A stretch of DNA of 64,000 nucleotides from Nonomuraea dietziae (GCF_014195505.1 NZ_JACIBV010000001.1:1116001-1180000), one strand, 5' to 3'. Positions 36,012-45,108 are shown, numbered from the stretch's first letter. Translations and numbers: made by a program. Notes: generated from the sequence alone by a model not told the origin.

Positions 36012-36662
36012 TCAACAGATGTGCGTGTCCTCGCCGTTGATGATGAGTGCCTGCCCGTCGCGCAGGGTGCGGTGCGCGACGCCGTCCGCATCGTAGGTGG
36101 CCGCGACGACACCCAGAGCCTGCGACTCAGGGTGACCATCAGAGTCGATGTGTGGCACCACCGCGTAGTCGAGGATGCCCAGCCCGTCCCAGATCGCCGG
36201 CTCGCCGTAGGTCGCGGGGACGACCTGCGGGTCGTCGCAGCGCTCCAGTCCGCGCAGGCTCGGCGCAAGCACACAGGGGCCGGCGCTGTATCCGGCGTAG
36301 ACCACTGCGTCCCGTCGGATCAAGGCCGTCAGTGCGATGTCGGCGCCACTGCGGGCGAGCGCGTAACGCAGCATGAACACATTTCCGCCGCGCACCCACA
36401 CCATGGGAAAGCGGCCCAGCACGGCCGCGACGGCCTGGTGGGGCCGGTCGAAGAACGTGCGCAGGTCAAGCTCGGTCGGCTGCAGCCCCAGCGCGGTGAG
36501 CGCGCTCGTCTCACGCTCGACCCCCGCTGTGCGTTCGTCCTCGGGCTGGGCGTCCATGGCGTTGGCGATCACGGCGACTTCGGCCGAACCCTGCCTGTCC
36601 AGCAGTGCAAGCAACTGGTCCGGACGATCGCCCATGCGGAAGGAGGAGAGATACATGCGCAC
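36012..36662 (-). CDS. pepE: peptidase E-like (S51) dipeptidase
   Basis: A 216-residue class I glutamine amidotransferase-like serine peptidase. The nucleophile is in VVYAGYSAGPCVLAP; WVRGGNVFMLRYAL supplies the GGN motif and ATYGEPAIWDGLGIL precedes the His region VVPHIDSDGHPES. Known PepE cleaves Asp-Xaa dipeptides; the family also includes cyanophycinase. GTG 36662 or ATG 36656 start. Confidence 0.85.
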   Translation of the reverse strand: MRMYLSSFRMGDRPDQLLALLDRQGSAEVAVIANAMDAQPEDERTAGVERETSALTALGLQPTELDLRTFFDRPHQAVAAVLGRFPMVWVRGGNVFMLRYALARSGADIALTALIRRDAVVYAGYSAGPCVLAPSLRGLERCDDPQVVPATYGEPAIWDGLGILDYAVVPHIDSDGHPESQALGVVAATYDADGVAHRTLRDGQALIINGEDTHIC

Positions 36663-36748
36663 CGAAGAACCCTAGCTCTCACCTTGGGGTGCGGCGGGAG
36701 CGCGTCGATGCGGTCCCTTGCGGCATGACGCGACAGTGCCTATCGTCC

Positions 36749-36770
36749 CGATATATCAGGTCGATATATC
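36749..36770. promoter_or_regulatory. two GATATATC palindromes in direct repeat
   Basis: CGATATATC at 36749-36757 and 36762-36770, 13 bp apart, lie between the divergent peptidase and methyltransferase genes. Each contains the perfect 8-bp palindrome GATATATC in otherwise GC-rich DNA. A regulator operator is likely; the regulator is unknown. Confidence 0.5.
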
Positions 36771-36807
36771 TGGGCCGATGGTTCGTCCGGCGAACACGGG
36801 AGCTGTG

Positions 36808-37569
36808 ATGAGGCGGATCGACTACGACACGGAGCAGTACCAGGACTACGCGCGTGGCCGGGCGCTCACCGAGCAGCAGCTGCGGGCATGGATCAGCGCG
36901 TTCGGAGCGGTGCTGCCCGAGCGGCGCCCTCTGGCGGGGCTGGACGTCGGCTCGGGGACGGGCAGGTTCACCCCCGCGCTGGCGCGGGCGTTCGGGCCGG
37001 TGACCGGCGTCGAGCCGTCGGTCCGCATGCGCGAGATAGCGCAGACGCAGTCCCCGCACGCCGATGTCCGGTATCTGGCAGGCTCCGCCGAGGACATGCC
37101 GGTGCCGTCCGGCAGCGCCGACTACGCGCTCATGTTCTTGTCCTGGCACCACGTCCAGGACAAGCCGCGGGCGGCCCGGGAGCTGGCCAGGGTGCTCAGG
37201 CCAGGCGGGCGGCTGCTCCTGCGCGCCAATTTCAGCGACCACCATCCCATGCCGTGGTGGCTGGAGCACTTCCCCCGCGGCCTGGAGGTCGATGCCTCGC
37301 TGTTTCAGCCGCTGCACGAGGTCATCGCGATGTTCACATCGGACGGCTGGCGCGTCACCGGTTTCGGCACGGTCCTCCAGCCGTCCTCCGGCACCCGCGC
37401 TGACATGCTCGAACGGCTGCGCCTGCGCACCCTTTCGTTCTTCGCTCAGCTCAGTCCCGACGAGCTGGAGGCCGGCTTCCGCCGACTGGAGCAGGCTGTC
37501 GCCGCGGATCCCGGCGCACCGGCGCCCGCGTTCTCCGAGCCGCTGCTCACACTCGAACGGTGCCGGTGA
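36808..37569 (+). CDS. class I SAM-dependent methyltransferase
   Basis: A 253-residue Methyltransf_11-type enzyme: LAGLDVGSGTGRFTPALARAF (motif I), VTGVEPSVRMREIA, AEDMPVPSGSADYALMFLSWHHVQD and ARVLRPGGRLLLRANF. Substrate unknown. ATG 36808 follows GGGAG; the adjacent GTG 36805 is an alternative. No biosynthetic neighbours, so a role in small-molecule detoxification or tailoring cannot be chosen. Confidence 0.85.
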   Translation: MRRIDYDTEQYQDYARGRALTEQQLRAWISAFGAVLPERRPLAGLDVGSGTGRFTPALARAFGPVTGVEPSVRMREIAQTQSPHADVRYLAGSAEDMPVPSGSADYALMFLSWHHVQDKPRAARELARVLRPGGRLLLRANFSDHHPMPWWLEHFPRGLEVDASLFQPLHEVIAMFTSDGWRVTGFGTVLQPSSGTRADMLERLRLRTLSFFAQLSPDELEAGFRRLEQAVAADPGAPAPAFSEPLLTLERCR

Positions 37570-37678
37570 CGCCGACGGCGCCTCGTTGACCTGCGCCGCG
37601 ACGAGCTCCCCTGCACAGGCGAAGCGTGCGCGTCCGGAGCAGCGGGGTCACGGCGCCGAGCCGGCGGGACCGCTTCGA

Positions 37679-39091
37679 TCAGCGCGTGCCGGCGGCGTGC
37701 TCGTGGACGGATGCGAGGCGGCGTGTGGCCTCGATCAGCTCGGTGCGGTCGGCGGTGGCGGCGAAGCCGAGGCGGAGGTAGGCCGCCGGGAGTTCGGTGG
37801 CGAAGTAGCGGTTGCCGGCGCTGACGGCGACCCCGTGCTGCCGGGCCGTGTCGGCGATCACGGTGTCGTCCGTGCCGTACGGCAGGCGGACCCACAGGTG
37901 CAGCCCGCCCGTGGGGATGCGGGTGAGCGTCCAGTGGGGAAGTTCGTGCGCGACGGCGGCCGCCAGCGCTCCGCACCGCTCCCGCAGGGCTGCGGCCAGA
38001 GAACGGACATGCCGTTCCCATGTGGGAGAGCTGAGGAGTTCGAGCGCTGTTTCCTGGAGCGGGCGGGTGACGAAGAAGTCGTCTACCAGGCGGGTGGCGC
38101 GCAGGCGTTCCATCACCGGGCCACGGGCCACCAGGGCGCCGATGCGCAGGCTCGGCGCCGCCGGTTTGGTGAGCGAGGTCAGGTAGACCACGGTGCCGTC
38201 GCGATCGTCGGCCAGCAGAGGCGGCGGCACCGGCGTGCCGTGGCCGAGGTGCCGCGCGAAGTCGTCCTCGATGACGAACGCGCCCGCCGCCCTGGCCGCA
38301 TCGATGATCTGGCGGCGGCGTTGTGGCGCGAGCACGGTGCCGGTGGGGTTGTGACAGGCCGGCTGGCAGTACAGCAGGCGTGCGCGGGTCATGGCGAAGG
38401 CGTCGGCCAGGAGGTCGGGTTGCAGGCCGTCGGCGTCCATCGGCACCGGTACCGGGCGCAGGCCGGCCGCCCTGGCGGCGGCTATCGCTCCCGGATAGGT
38501 GGGCGACTCCATCAGGACGGGGTCCCCCGGCGCCGCGATGGCCCGGAACGCCATGGACAGCGCGCTCTGCCCACCGGCCGTGATCAGGATGTCGTCCGCG
38601 CTCACGCCGCCGCCGGCCATGGTGGCGAACACGCTGCGCAGGGACGTCAGGCCGCTGGCGGGGGCGCGGTCCCACGCGTCGGGGCGGCGCGCGGCGCGGG
38701 CCAGCGCCGCGGTCAGGATCTGGGTGGGCTGGAGCGATCGATGCAGGTAGCCGCCGTCCAGCATGATCGTGCCCGCGGGTGGCGAACCGACGGCGCCGGT
38801 GAGGATGCGGGTGTCCACGGTCCGGTCGGCGAGGGTGACGGTCTGCCAGGCGGTGTCGGCCACTTCGGCGCGCCGCTGGGCGCGTGCCGCCACGTACGTG
38901 CCGCTGCCCGGACGGGTGACCACCAGGCCCTCGGCGGCGAGCGTGGCGATCGCCTGTGACACGGTGGCGGGGCCGACCTGGTAGCGCCTGATCAGCTCGC
39001 GGCTGCTGGGCAGACGGTCGCCCGGTGCCAGCCGGTCGATCATCGCGCGCATCCTGGTCGTCAACTCCGCAGAACTGCTACTGTCTGACAT
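37679..39091 (-). CDS. MocR-type (GntR-aminotransferase) transcriptional regulator
   Basis: A 470-residue fusion. The N-terminal GntR winged helix covers about residues 6-70 (LTTRMRAMIDRLAPGDRLPSSRELIRRYQVGPATVSQAIATLAAEGLVVTRPGSGTYV). The class I aminotransferase-like domain follows, with the PLP lysine in VVYLTSLTKPAAPSLRIGALV. MocR proteins sense PLP or amine ligands and usually control a divergent gene. ATG 39091 matches the family N-terminus; its start codon overlaps that of the divergent aminotransferase. The longer upstream frame was rejected as non-coding. Confidence 0.92.
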   Translation of the reverse strand: MSDSSSSAELTTRMRAMIDRLAPGDRLPSSRELIRRYQVGPATVSQAIATLAAEGLVVTRPGSGTYVAARAQRRAEVADTAWQTVTLADRTVDTRILTGAVGSPPAGTIMLDGGYLHRSLQPTQILTAALARAARRPDAWDRAPASGLTSLRSVFATMAGGGVSADDILITAGGQSALSMAFRAIAAPGDPVLMESPTYPGAIAAARAAGLRPVPVPMDADGLQPDLLADAFAMTRARLLYCQPACHNPTGTVLAPQRRRQIIDAARAAGAFVIEDDFARHLGHGTPVPPPLLADDRDGTVVYLTSLTKPAAPSLRIGALVARGPVMERLRATRLVDDFFVTRPLQETALELLSSPTWERHVRSLAAALRERCGALAAAVAHELPHWTLTRIPTGGLHLWVRLPYGTDDTVIADTARQHGVAVSAGNRYFATELPAAYLRLGFAATADRTELIEATRRLASVHEHAAGTR

Positions 39092-39105
39092 GAGAAACGA
39101 TAATA
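39079..39105. promoter_or_regulatory. face-to-face promoters of two probably leaderless genes
   Basis: TACTGT at 39079-39084 lies 5 nt before the plus-strand ATG (39090); on the other strand TATTAT (39105-39100) lies 8 nt before the minus-strand ATG (39091). Neither gene has a Shine-Dalgarno sequence. Spacing fits -10 boxes of leaderless messages. No convincing -35 boxes; inference. Confidence 0.45.
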
Positions 39106-40337
39106 GCGCTTCCCGGATTTCCGCAGAATCGCTTCTGGACGTCGCGGCCCTGCGCGCGGACACCCCCGGCGCCGGCGACGTCGTGCACTTCAACAACGCC
39201 GGTTGCGGTCTGCTGGCCGCGCCCGTGCTGGCCGCGATGGTCGACCACCTGCGGCTGGAGGCGAGCATCGGTGGCTACGAGGCCTCGGCCGCCCGCGCCG
39301 AGCAGGTCCGCGAGTTCTACGCCGAGACCGCCGCCCTGATCAACTGCGCTCCCGAGAACATCGCGTTCGCCGGTAGCGCCACCCACGCCTTCTCCACCGC
39401 CCTGTCGGCGATCCCGTTCGAGGCGGGTGATGTGATCCTCACGACCCGCAACGACTTCATCTCCAACCAGATCGCCTTCCTGTCGCTGGGTAAGAGGTTC
39501 GGCGTGCGGGCCGTGCACGCGCCCGACCTGCCAGAGGGCGGGGTGGACGTGGAGGCGATGGCGAGACTGATGAGGGAGCACCGCCCGCGGCTGGTGGCCG
39601 CCACCCACATCCCCACCAACTCCGGCCTGGTCCAGCCGGTGGCCGAGATCGGGCGGCACTGCCGCGAGCTCGATCTGCTCTACCTGGTCGACGCCTGCCA
39701 GTCGGTCGGTCAGTACCCGATCGACGTCGCGGAGATCGGCTGCGACCTGCTCACCGCCACCTGCCGCAAGTTCCTGCGCGGCCCCCGCGGCTCTGGCTTC
39801 CTGTACGTGTCCGACCGCGTCCTGCGCGCCGGTTACGAGCCGCTGTTCATCGACATGTACGGCGCGCGCTGGGTCGAGCCCGGCCGCTACCAGCCCGTCG
39901 AGACGGCGGCCAGGTTCGAGGACTGGGAGTTTCCCTACGCCATCGTCCTCGGCTGCGCCGCCGCCGCGCGCTACGCCCGCCAGGTCGGCATGGACGCCAT
40001 CGCCCGCCGTACCCCCGCCCTGGCCGCAGGGCTGCGCGACAGGCTCGCCGATCTGCCGGGGGTGCGCGTGCTCGACCACGGCCGGCAGCTGGGCGCCCTG
40101 GTCACCTTCGCCATCGACGGCTGGCAGCCGGAGCCGTTCAAGGCCGCCATGGACGCACGCCGTATCAACTCGGCGCTCAGCTACCGCCACTTCGCGCAGT
40201 TCGACTTCGGCGACAAGGACATCGACTGGTGCCTGCGCCTGTCGCCGCACTACTACAACACCGAACAGGAAGTGGACCAGGTCGTCGCGGCGGTCGCCGA
40301 CCTCAGCCTCGTGGGCGGCAGCCGTGACGACCGCTGA
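39090..40337 (+). CDS. class V aminotransferase (cysteine desulfurase/isopenicillin N epimerase-like)
   Basis: A 415-residue fold-type I PLP enzyme: VVHFNNAGCGLLAAPVLAAM, ENIAFAGSATHAFSTALSAIPFEAGD, LYLVDACQSVGQYPIDVAEIGCDLLTATCRKFLRGPRGSGFLYVS, with the PLP lysine in CRKFLRGP and the Asp of VDACQ. Whether it is a desulfurase, lyase or epimerase cannot be told. It likely shares a regulon with the MocR gene and forms a two-gene unit with the MFS exporter (14-nt overlap). Confidence 0.9.
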   Translation: MRNDNSASRISAESLLDVAALRADTPGAGDVVHFNNAGCGLLAAPVLAAMVDHLRLEASIGGYEASAARAEQVREFYAETAALINCAPENIAFAGSATHAFSTALSAIPFEAGDVILTTRNDFISNQIAFLSLGKRFGVRAVHAPDLPEGGVDVEAMARLMREHRPRLVAATHIPTNSGLVQPVAEIGRHCRELDLLYLVDACQSVGQYPIDVAEIGCDLLTATCRKFLRGPRGSGFLYVSDRVLRAGYEPLFIDMYGARWVEPGRYQPVETAARFEDWEFPYAIVLGCAAAARYARQVGMDAIARRTPALAAGLRDRLADLPGVRVLDHGRQLGALVTFAIDGWQPEPFKAAMDARRINSALSYRHFAQFDFGDKDIDWCLRLSPHYYNTEQEVDQVVAAVADLSLVGGSRDDR

Positions 40338-41625
40338 ACCTCTCACCGAGCCGGGTGCCGCCTCCGCGCGGGAAGGGCTGTGGCGCAACAGCGACTTCCT
40401 GAAGTTCTGGCTCGGCGAGACCCTGTCGCTGCTCGGCACCCAGATCACCAACCTCGCGCTGCCGCTGACCGCGATCTACGCCTTCCAGGCCACCGACGAG
40501 CAGGTCGGCCTCCTGCGGTTCCTGCAGCTCGCGCCCTACCTCGGGCTCGCTCTGCTGTTCGGGGTCTGGGTCGACCGGGTCAGGCGGCGGCCTGTCATGG
40601 TGTGGGCCAACCTCACCAGAATGGTCCTGCTCGCCCTGATCCCGGTCCTGTCCTGGCTGGACGTCCTCAGCATGGCGCCGCTCCTGGTCATCGCCTGCGT
40701 CATCGGCGTCGCTTCGGTGCTGTTCGACGTGAGCTGGATGTCCTTCGTGCCCACCCTCGTGAAGGACCCCCAGCACTACGTCGAAGCCGGCGCCAAGATG
40801 GGGATCAGCTCGTCGGCGGCCGACGTGGCCGGTCCCGGGCTCGCCGGTGCCCTGATCAGTGCGCTCACGGCGCCGGTGGCGTTGGTCGTGGACGCGTTCT
40901 CCTACCTGGTGTCGCTGGCGTCGCTGCTGCTGATCCGCACGCGTGAGCCACGTCCAGAACCACCCGCGGCGAAGAGACGTCTGCTGACCGAACTGCGCGA
41001 GGGTCTGCACTGGGTCTTCGGCAACCCGATCCTGCGCGCGCTGGCCCTCGTCGGGTTCTGCTGCAACTTCTCCATGGTCACCGTCTGGACCATGTTCCTG
41101 CTGTACGGCACGCGTGACCTGCAGCTGGACTCCACGACCCTGGGCGGCGTCTTCGCGACGGCCTCCGTGGGCGGCTTGATCGGCGCGGCGATCTCCCGGA
41201 AGATCATCGCGCGATTCCGGCTCGGGCGGGTCTATCTCGTGGCTCAGACGGCTCTCCTGCTGGGCCCGGCACTGCTCGTCGTGGCGGGCGGCCCGAGGCC
41301 GGTGATGGTGGGGATGTTCGTCCTGTCCTTCTTCGCCACCTACCTGGGCCTCGGCGTCGCCAATGTCATCATCGTCAGCCTGCGCCAGACCAGCACGCCG
41401 CAGGCGATGATGGGCCGCATGACCGCGGTCTTCCGCACCTTGCTGTTCGGTGGCGGCGCGCTCGGCGGTCTGTCCGCAGGCCTCCTCACGGGTGCGGTCG
41501 GCGCCAGGGGCGCGCTCACCATGGCGGCCATCGGCTCGGCCGTCGTGGTGATCGGGCTCGTCGTCTCCCCGGTGAGCCGACTCCACACCCTGCCGGCGCC
41601 GCCAGCAGAACCCGCCGCTGCCTGA
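40324..41625 (+). CDS. MFS transporter, DHA3-like drug efflux type
   Basis: A 433-residue, 12-helix permease. RNSDFLKFWLGETLSLLGTQITNLALPLTAIY and GVWVDRVRRRPVMVWANLTRM (loop 2-3 motif A, G..DR.RR) identify the macrolide-efflux (MefA-like) branch. The GTG at 40324 overlaps the aminotransferase end. It probably exports the product or an inhibitor linked to that enzyme (inference). Confidence 0.9.
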   Translation: MTTAEPLTEPGAASAREGLWRNSDFLKFWLGETLSLLGTQITNLALPLTAIYAFQATDEQVGLLRFLQLAPYLGLALLFGVWVDRVRRRPVMVWANLTRMVLLALIPVLSWLDVLSMAPLLVIACVIGVASVLFDVSWMSFVPTLVKDPQHYVEAGAKMGISSSAADVAGPGLAGALISALTAPVALVVDAFSYLVSLASLLLIRTREPRPEPPAAKRRLLTELREGLHWVFGNPILRALALVGFCCNFSMVTVWTMFLLYGTRDLQLDSTTLGGVFATASVGGLIGAAISRKIIARFRLGRVYLVAQTALLLGPALLVVAGGPRPVMVGMFVLSFFATYLGLGVANVIIVSLRQTSTPQAMMGRMTAVFRTLLFGGGALGGLSAGLLTGAVGARGALTMAAIGSAVVVIGLVVSPVSRLHTLPAPPAEPAAA

Positions 41626-41659
41626 CACGGCCGAGCACGACCCGGCGTCGACGGATCAC

Positions 41660-42259
41660 CTAGCTGATGCTGTTGATCCAGATCCCGATGGGGATGGACG
41701 TCGCCGTAGAGGCGAGATAGCCGAGCAGGAAGAACGTCCACTGCTGGCGCCGTTCGGCATGGATGGTGGCTTTGGTCTCGGAGAAGAGAAGGTGCCGGAT
41801 CTTCTCGGCCTGCTCCTCGTTGATCTCCAGGAGGCGTTGCTGCTCCGCGGCCTGGGTGACGAGCGCTTCACGCGCGGCTTGCTGAGCTTCGACGTCACGC
41901 TGGAGTTCATCCATGAGCGCGGCGGCTTCCGCGAACGCGGTGTTGACACGTTCGACGCGCCGCTGGAGAAGCTCCCCGGGGTCCTCGGCCGCCTGGTCGA
42001 GCCGTTGCCGGTCTGACTTCCTTCGCAGCCAGTCGATGGCCATCGCGATGGCGGCCGGGGCGACGAAGACGGCACCCGTCAAGATCACTATGGGATGGAG
42101 CGGGTCTGGCCACTGAACCCTGAGCAAGGCGGAGACAATGGTGGCGGAGACAAGCACCACGCCGACATACGTCACCGTCTTCTTCGCGAATACCCGTAGC
42201 GCCCGCGTGGTCATTCGCGACGCTGGGCGGCGAGGCGGGTCGGCAGTCTCGTTACCCAT
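41660..42259 (-). CDS. membrane protein with central coiled coil
   Basis: A 199-residue protein I do not recognise. Two N-terminal helices (about 27-46 and 55-76), a long charged heptad-like region (about 82-165: RQRLDQAAEDPGELLQRRVER, AALMDELQRDVEAQQAAREAL) and one C-terminal hydrophobic helix (TFFLLGYLASTATSIPIGIW). ATG 42259. Downstream gene is convergent MFS, separated by 34 nt. Confidence 0.7.
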   Translation of the reverse strand: MGNETADPPRRPASRMTTRALRVFAKKTVTYVGVVLVSATIVSALLRVQWPDPLHPIVILTGAVFVAPAAIAMAIDWLRRKSDRQRLDQAAEDPGELLQRRVERVNTAFAEAAALMDELQRDVEAQQAAREALVTQAAEQQRLLEINEEQAEKIRHLLFSETKATIHAERRQQWTFFLLGYLASTATSIPIGIWINSIS

Positions 42260-42403
42260 GACAGCTATTGGACCGCGCGACCGTGTGCGCCGTGAGTCTC
42301 GTGATCGAATCGCGACGTCAAGGGGTTCGGCGCACGACCATCATCGGCCGACATCAGCGGGAGGGCGCGTTCCGTTCCGGTGGTCGCACCGCCGGGATCT
42401 TGA

Positions 42404-43406
42404 TTGTGCTTGCAGGGCTGTCGCCATTGTTTCGGCCAGTGCGCGACCCTCCGGCTGGTCCTCGCCTTACTTCTCGCCGCGGCCGCCTGCTCCACCCAGA
42501 ACACGGGCGCGGCGAGAACCCCTCCTCGGCTCCGTCCCCACCACCTTCCCCGGCCCCGTCCGCGCTGCCCACGTGCGCGACCACAACCGAGCCCACGTGG
42601 ACTCCCGTGCCGCTGCCACGCCGGACCGCCAGGGACGGCTGGCGGGTGGTCACCGCCCTCGCCGGGGGCCTGCCGACGGATGTGGTCGCGCTCAAGGACG
42701 GGACGGTCTGGGTGGCGGGCGATCACCCTGTCACCCGGCCCACCACGCCCCGACGAGAAGGAAGGTGCGTCGCCGTCACTCGTGACGGCAGCATCCCGGT
42801 GGTCTGGCGCAAGAAGGGCAGCGAGAACGACAGGCACTGGACGCTGCGGGACCGCGATGCGCCGAGCAACTCACGAAAGTGACCGCGTCCGCCGGCGGGA
42901 GCGTGTGGGTGTTCGGTACGAATCCGCTTCCACAGGGCAATGAGCTGAGACTGGCCCGCTGGGACGGCAGGCGATGGCACAAGATCCCCTCCCCCGAACC
43001 GCCTCTCCCGGAGTGGGAAGACCCGAGGGTCATCGTCACCGACCTGGTCGCGACCGGCCCGAGTGACGTATGGGTGGCGGCCAACATAGAGGTCGCCGAC
43101 GAGGAACCGGGCTATCTGCTCCTGCTGCACTGGAACGGCGCCGCATGGTCATGGCAGCGCGGCTCGAAGGAGAGCGGAAGCGGTCAGCTGGTACCGGACG
43201 GCCGTGGAGGGTTCTGGCTCACCCGGGTGGAGAAGGACGACCTGCAACACATGGCGGGCCGTCGTCGGACACCCGTTCGGCTCCCCCTGGCCGGAGATCA
43301 CGGCGTGAACCTGGTGATCTCCCAGGTCCCCGGCTCCACCCGCGTCTGGGGAGTGGGAGTGGAGTCGGAAACAGAGTACGGCAACCTGATCTGGAGCAGC
43401 GGATGA
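42404..43406 (+). pseudogene. lipoprotein with propeller-like domain, broken by two frameshifts
   Basis: Three reading frames in succession give one coherent protein. Frame 1 (from about 42404) has a lipoprotein signal ending LLAAAACSTQNTG. Near 42515 the coding switches frame to PSSAPSPPPSPAPSALP, then GWRVVTALAGGLPTDVVALKDGTVWVAGDHP. Near 42860 it switches again to EQLTKVTASAGGSVWVFGTN, RLARWDGRRWHKIPSPEPPLP and SDVWVAANIE. The repeats (DGTVWVAG, GSVWVFG, SDVWVAA) suggest a beta-propeller. Either a decaying gene or two sequencing errors; the second part alone could be read from GTG 42879. Confidence 0.65.
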
Positions 43407-43514
43407 GGAGGTCCTCACCCCACCGGCATCTCCTGATCACCCAACGCGAGGCGCCCGCCGCCGACAACGGCCCGGAACCTGTCGCCGAACGTGCCGGCCG
43501 GGTTTCTGCGGGAC

Positions 43515-45041
43515 CTAACACGGCACTTTCCTGCGGTGTACGGCGATCGCCACCCCGAGGGCGAGGGCGGCATATCCACAGGTCACGGCCAACCCTGCCC
43601 ATGGCGGGAGCGGGTAGTAGCCACCGAGCAGTGAATGGTCCACGTCCACATGCGCGAAGGTGGGGACGCTCTGCGTGATCGCGAACCCGGCGGCAGGGGT
43701 GATCATCAGCAGCCATGGCACCAGACCCGCGGTCGCCAGCAGGTAGGGCACGACGACCAGCGCGATGGCCAGCCCGATGGCGACGACGCCCCGCATGACC
43801 AGCCCGGCGAGGCCCAGAGCCAGCACGGCGGCGGCCGCGGTCAGCGCCGCGTAGCCGACGATCACCCGGAGCCCGGTGCCCAGAGTGATCGGCTGAATCG
43901 GGTTCTGATTGGCGTGCAACAGCGCCAGGCCGGCAGGAACCACGATGCCCGAGGTCGCCAGCCCGGCCACGAACGCGACCGCACCGACGACCATGGCCTT
44001 GGCCGCCAGTAGTCGCGCTGGATGCGGCTCGGCCAGCAGGCTCGTCCTGATCTGCCCGCGCCGGTCTTCCGCCGTGAAGAACGTGACCGCCACCACGAGC
44101 ACCAGGATCAGCCCCACAGCTCCGCCGATCAGCGTGAAGTCAGCGCGCAGACCGCCCGTCACCGTGGCGGGCCCGATGTCACCGCCCCCTGTCACGAGGA
44201 GCTGGTCGCCGGACTCGACGACCCGGCCCGGGTGATGCGGGGTCCTGCCGTCGGGCTTCATGACGACGCCGACGTCGTCGTGCCGCCACGAACCGTTCGC
44301 GCCCTGCAGCTTGATCTGGTCGAAGGTGGCGGTGGCCTGGGCGAAGCGTGACGCCATCTCCCGCAGAGCGCCTGGCGAGGTGGCGAACAGCCCGATCTGG
44401 ACCGTCTCCGGCAGGCCGGTCAGCTTGACCGTGCCGACCTCGGTCCATGTCTTGCCGTCGCCCGACTCGTAGCCGGTGAGAGTGTCACCCGACCTGGTCA
44501 GCCGCAGCCACCGGGGCGTCTGCACAGGACCGCCGGCCACGTCGTGGGTGAAGTTGTGTTGCATCCTCACACCGTGCCTGCCAGTGATCATGACAGCGGC
44601 ATACGGTGTGCCCTGCTTGAGGCTCTGCCTGACGAGAAGCCCGGCCTTCGCCCATGGCATCACTCCCTCCTCATAGCCGGGGTGCACTCCGGGTATGGCG
44701 TCCGGCGGCCGGAACTGCCCGGTCATGTCCGACACGCGGGCGGTGATGCTGCCGTCCCCCTTGAGTGGCTGGTGAACGAAGTAGTACTTGTCGTTCACCG
44801 CCGTGCCATCGGGTCCCAGCAGAGGCGCGGGACAGGGGCCCTCGCCCTTCCCTGTTACGCAGGTACTGCGGGCGCCTCCGGCGATCAGTAGTCCGAGCGA
44901 CACGGTGACCAGCACGGAGGCCACCATGAGGAGCACCCAACCGCGCCCGGTGCGGAACCTGGTCCACTCCGCGCGCAGCAACTGAGGGAAGCCGTCCCGC
45001 CCGACCCGTTGGCTGGATCGGTATGGCGTAGATGAACTCAT
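43515..45041 (-). CDS. ABC-2 type permease with large concanavalin-like ectodomain
   Basis: A 508-residue membrane protein. One N-terminal helix (about 31-51), then roughly 190 extracytoplasmic residues resembling the DUF1349/concanavalin-like fold (GDGSITARVSDM, WAKAGLLVRQSLKQGTPYAAVMI, WLRLTRSGDTLTGYESGDGKTW, VQIGLFATSPG), then six more helices like an ABC-2 permease (FFTAEDRRGQIRTSLLAEPHPARLLAAKAMV). ATG 45041. No ATPase gene is adjacent. It is divergent from an OmpR-type two-component pair, which probably controls it. Confidence 0.8.
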   Translation of the reverse strand: MSSSTPYRSSQRVGRDGFPQLLRAEWTRFRTGRGWVLLMVASVLVTVSLGLLIAGGARSTCVTGKGEGPCPAPLLGPDGTAVNDKYYFVHQPLKGDGSITARVSDMTGQFRPPDAIPGVHPGYEEGVMPWAKAGLLVRQSLKQGTPYAAVMITGRHGVRMQHNFTHDVAGGPVQTPRWLRLTRSGDTLTGYESGDGKTWTEVGTVKLTGLPETVQIGLFATSPGALREMASRFAQATATFDQIKLQGANGSWRHDDVGVVMKPDGRTPHHPGRVVESGDQLLVTGGGDIGPATVTGGLRADFTLIGGAVGLILVLVVAVTFFTAEDRRGQIRTSLLAEPHPARLLAAKAMVVGAVAFVAGLATSGIVVPAGLALLHANQNPIQPITLGTGLRVIVGYAALTAAAAVLALGLAGLVMRGVVAIGLAIALVVVPYLLATAGLVPWLLMITPAAGFAITQSVPTFAHVDVDHSLLGGYYPLPPWAGLAVTCGYAALALGVAIAVHRRKVPC

Positions 45042-45069
45042 GCCGACGGTTGTACGCGGCACCCGGTTC

Positions 45070-45108
45070 CAGCCGGGTCGCAGCCGCTGCGACCCGGCTG
45101 CGACCCGG
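45070..45108. promoter_or_regulatory. 31-bp perfect palindrome overlapping an 11-bp tandem repeat (OmpR-type operator candidate)
   Basis: Positions 45070-45083 pair perfectly with 45087-45100 (14-bp arms, 3-nt centre). CTGCGACCCGG is at 45087-45097 and again at 45098-45108, exactly 11 bp apart, and its inverse at 45073-45083. OmpR-family regulators bind tandem half-sites with 11-bp period. It lies between the permease and response-regulator genes. Confidence 0.65.
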
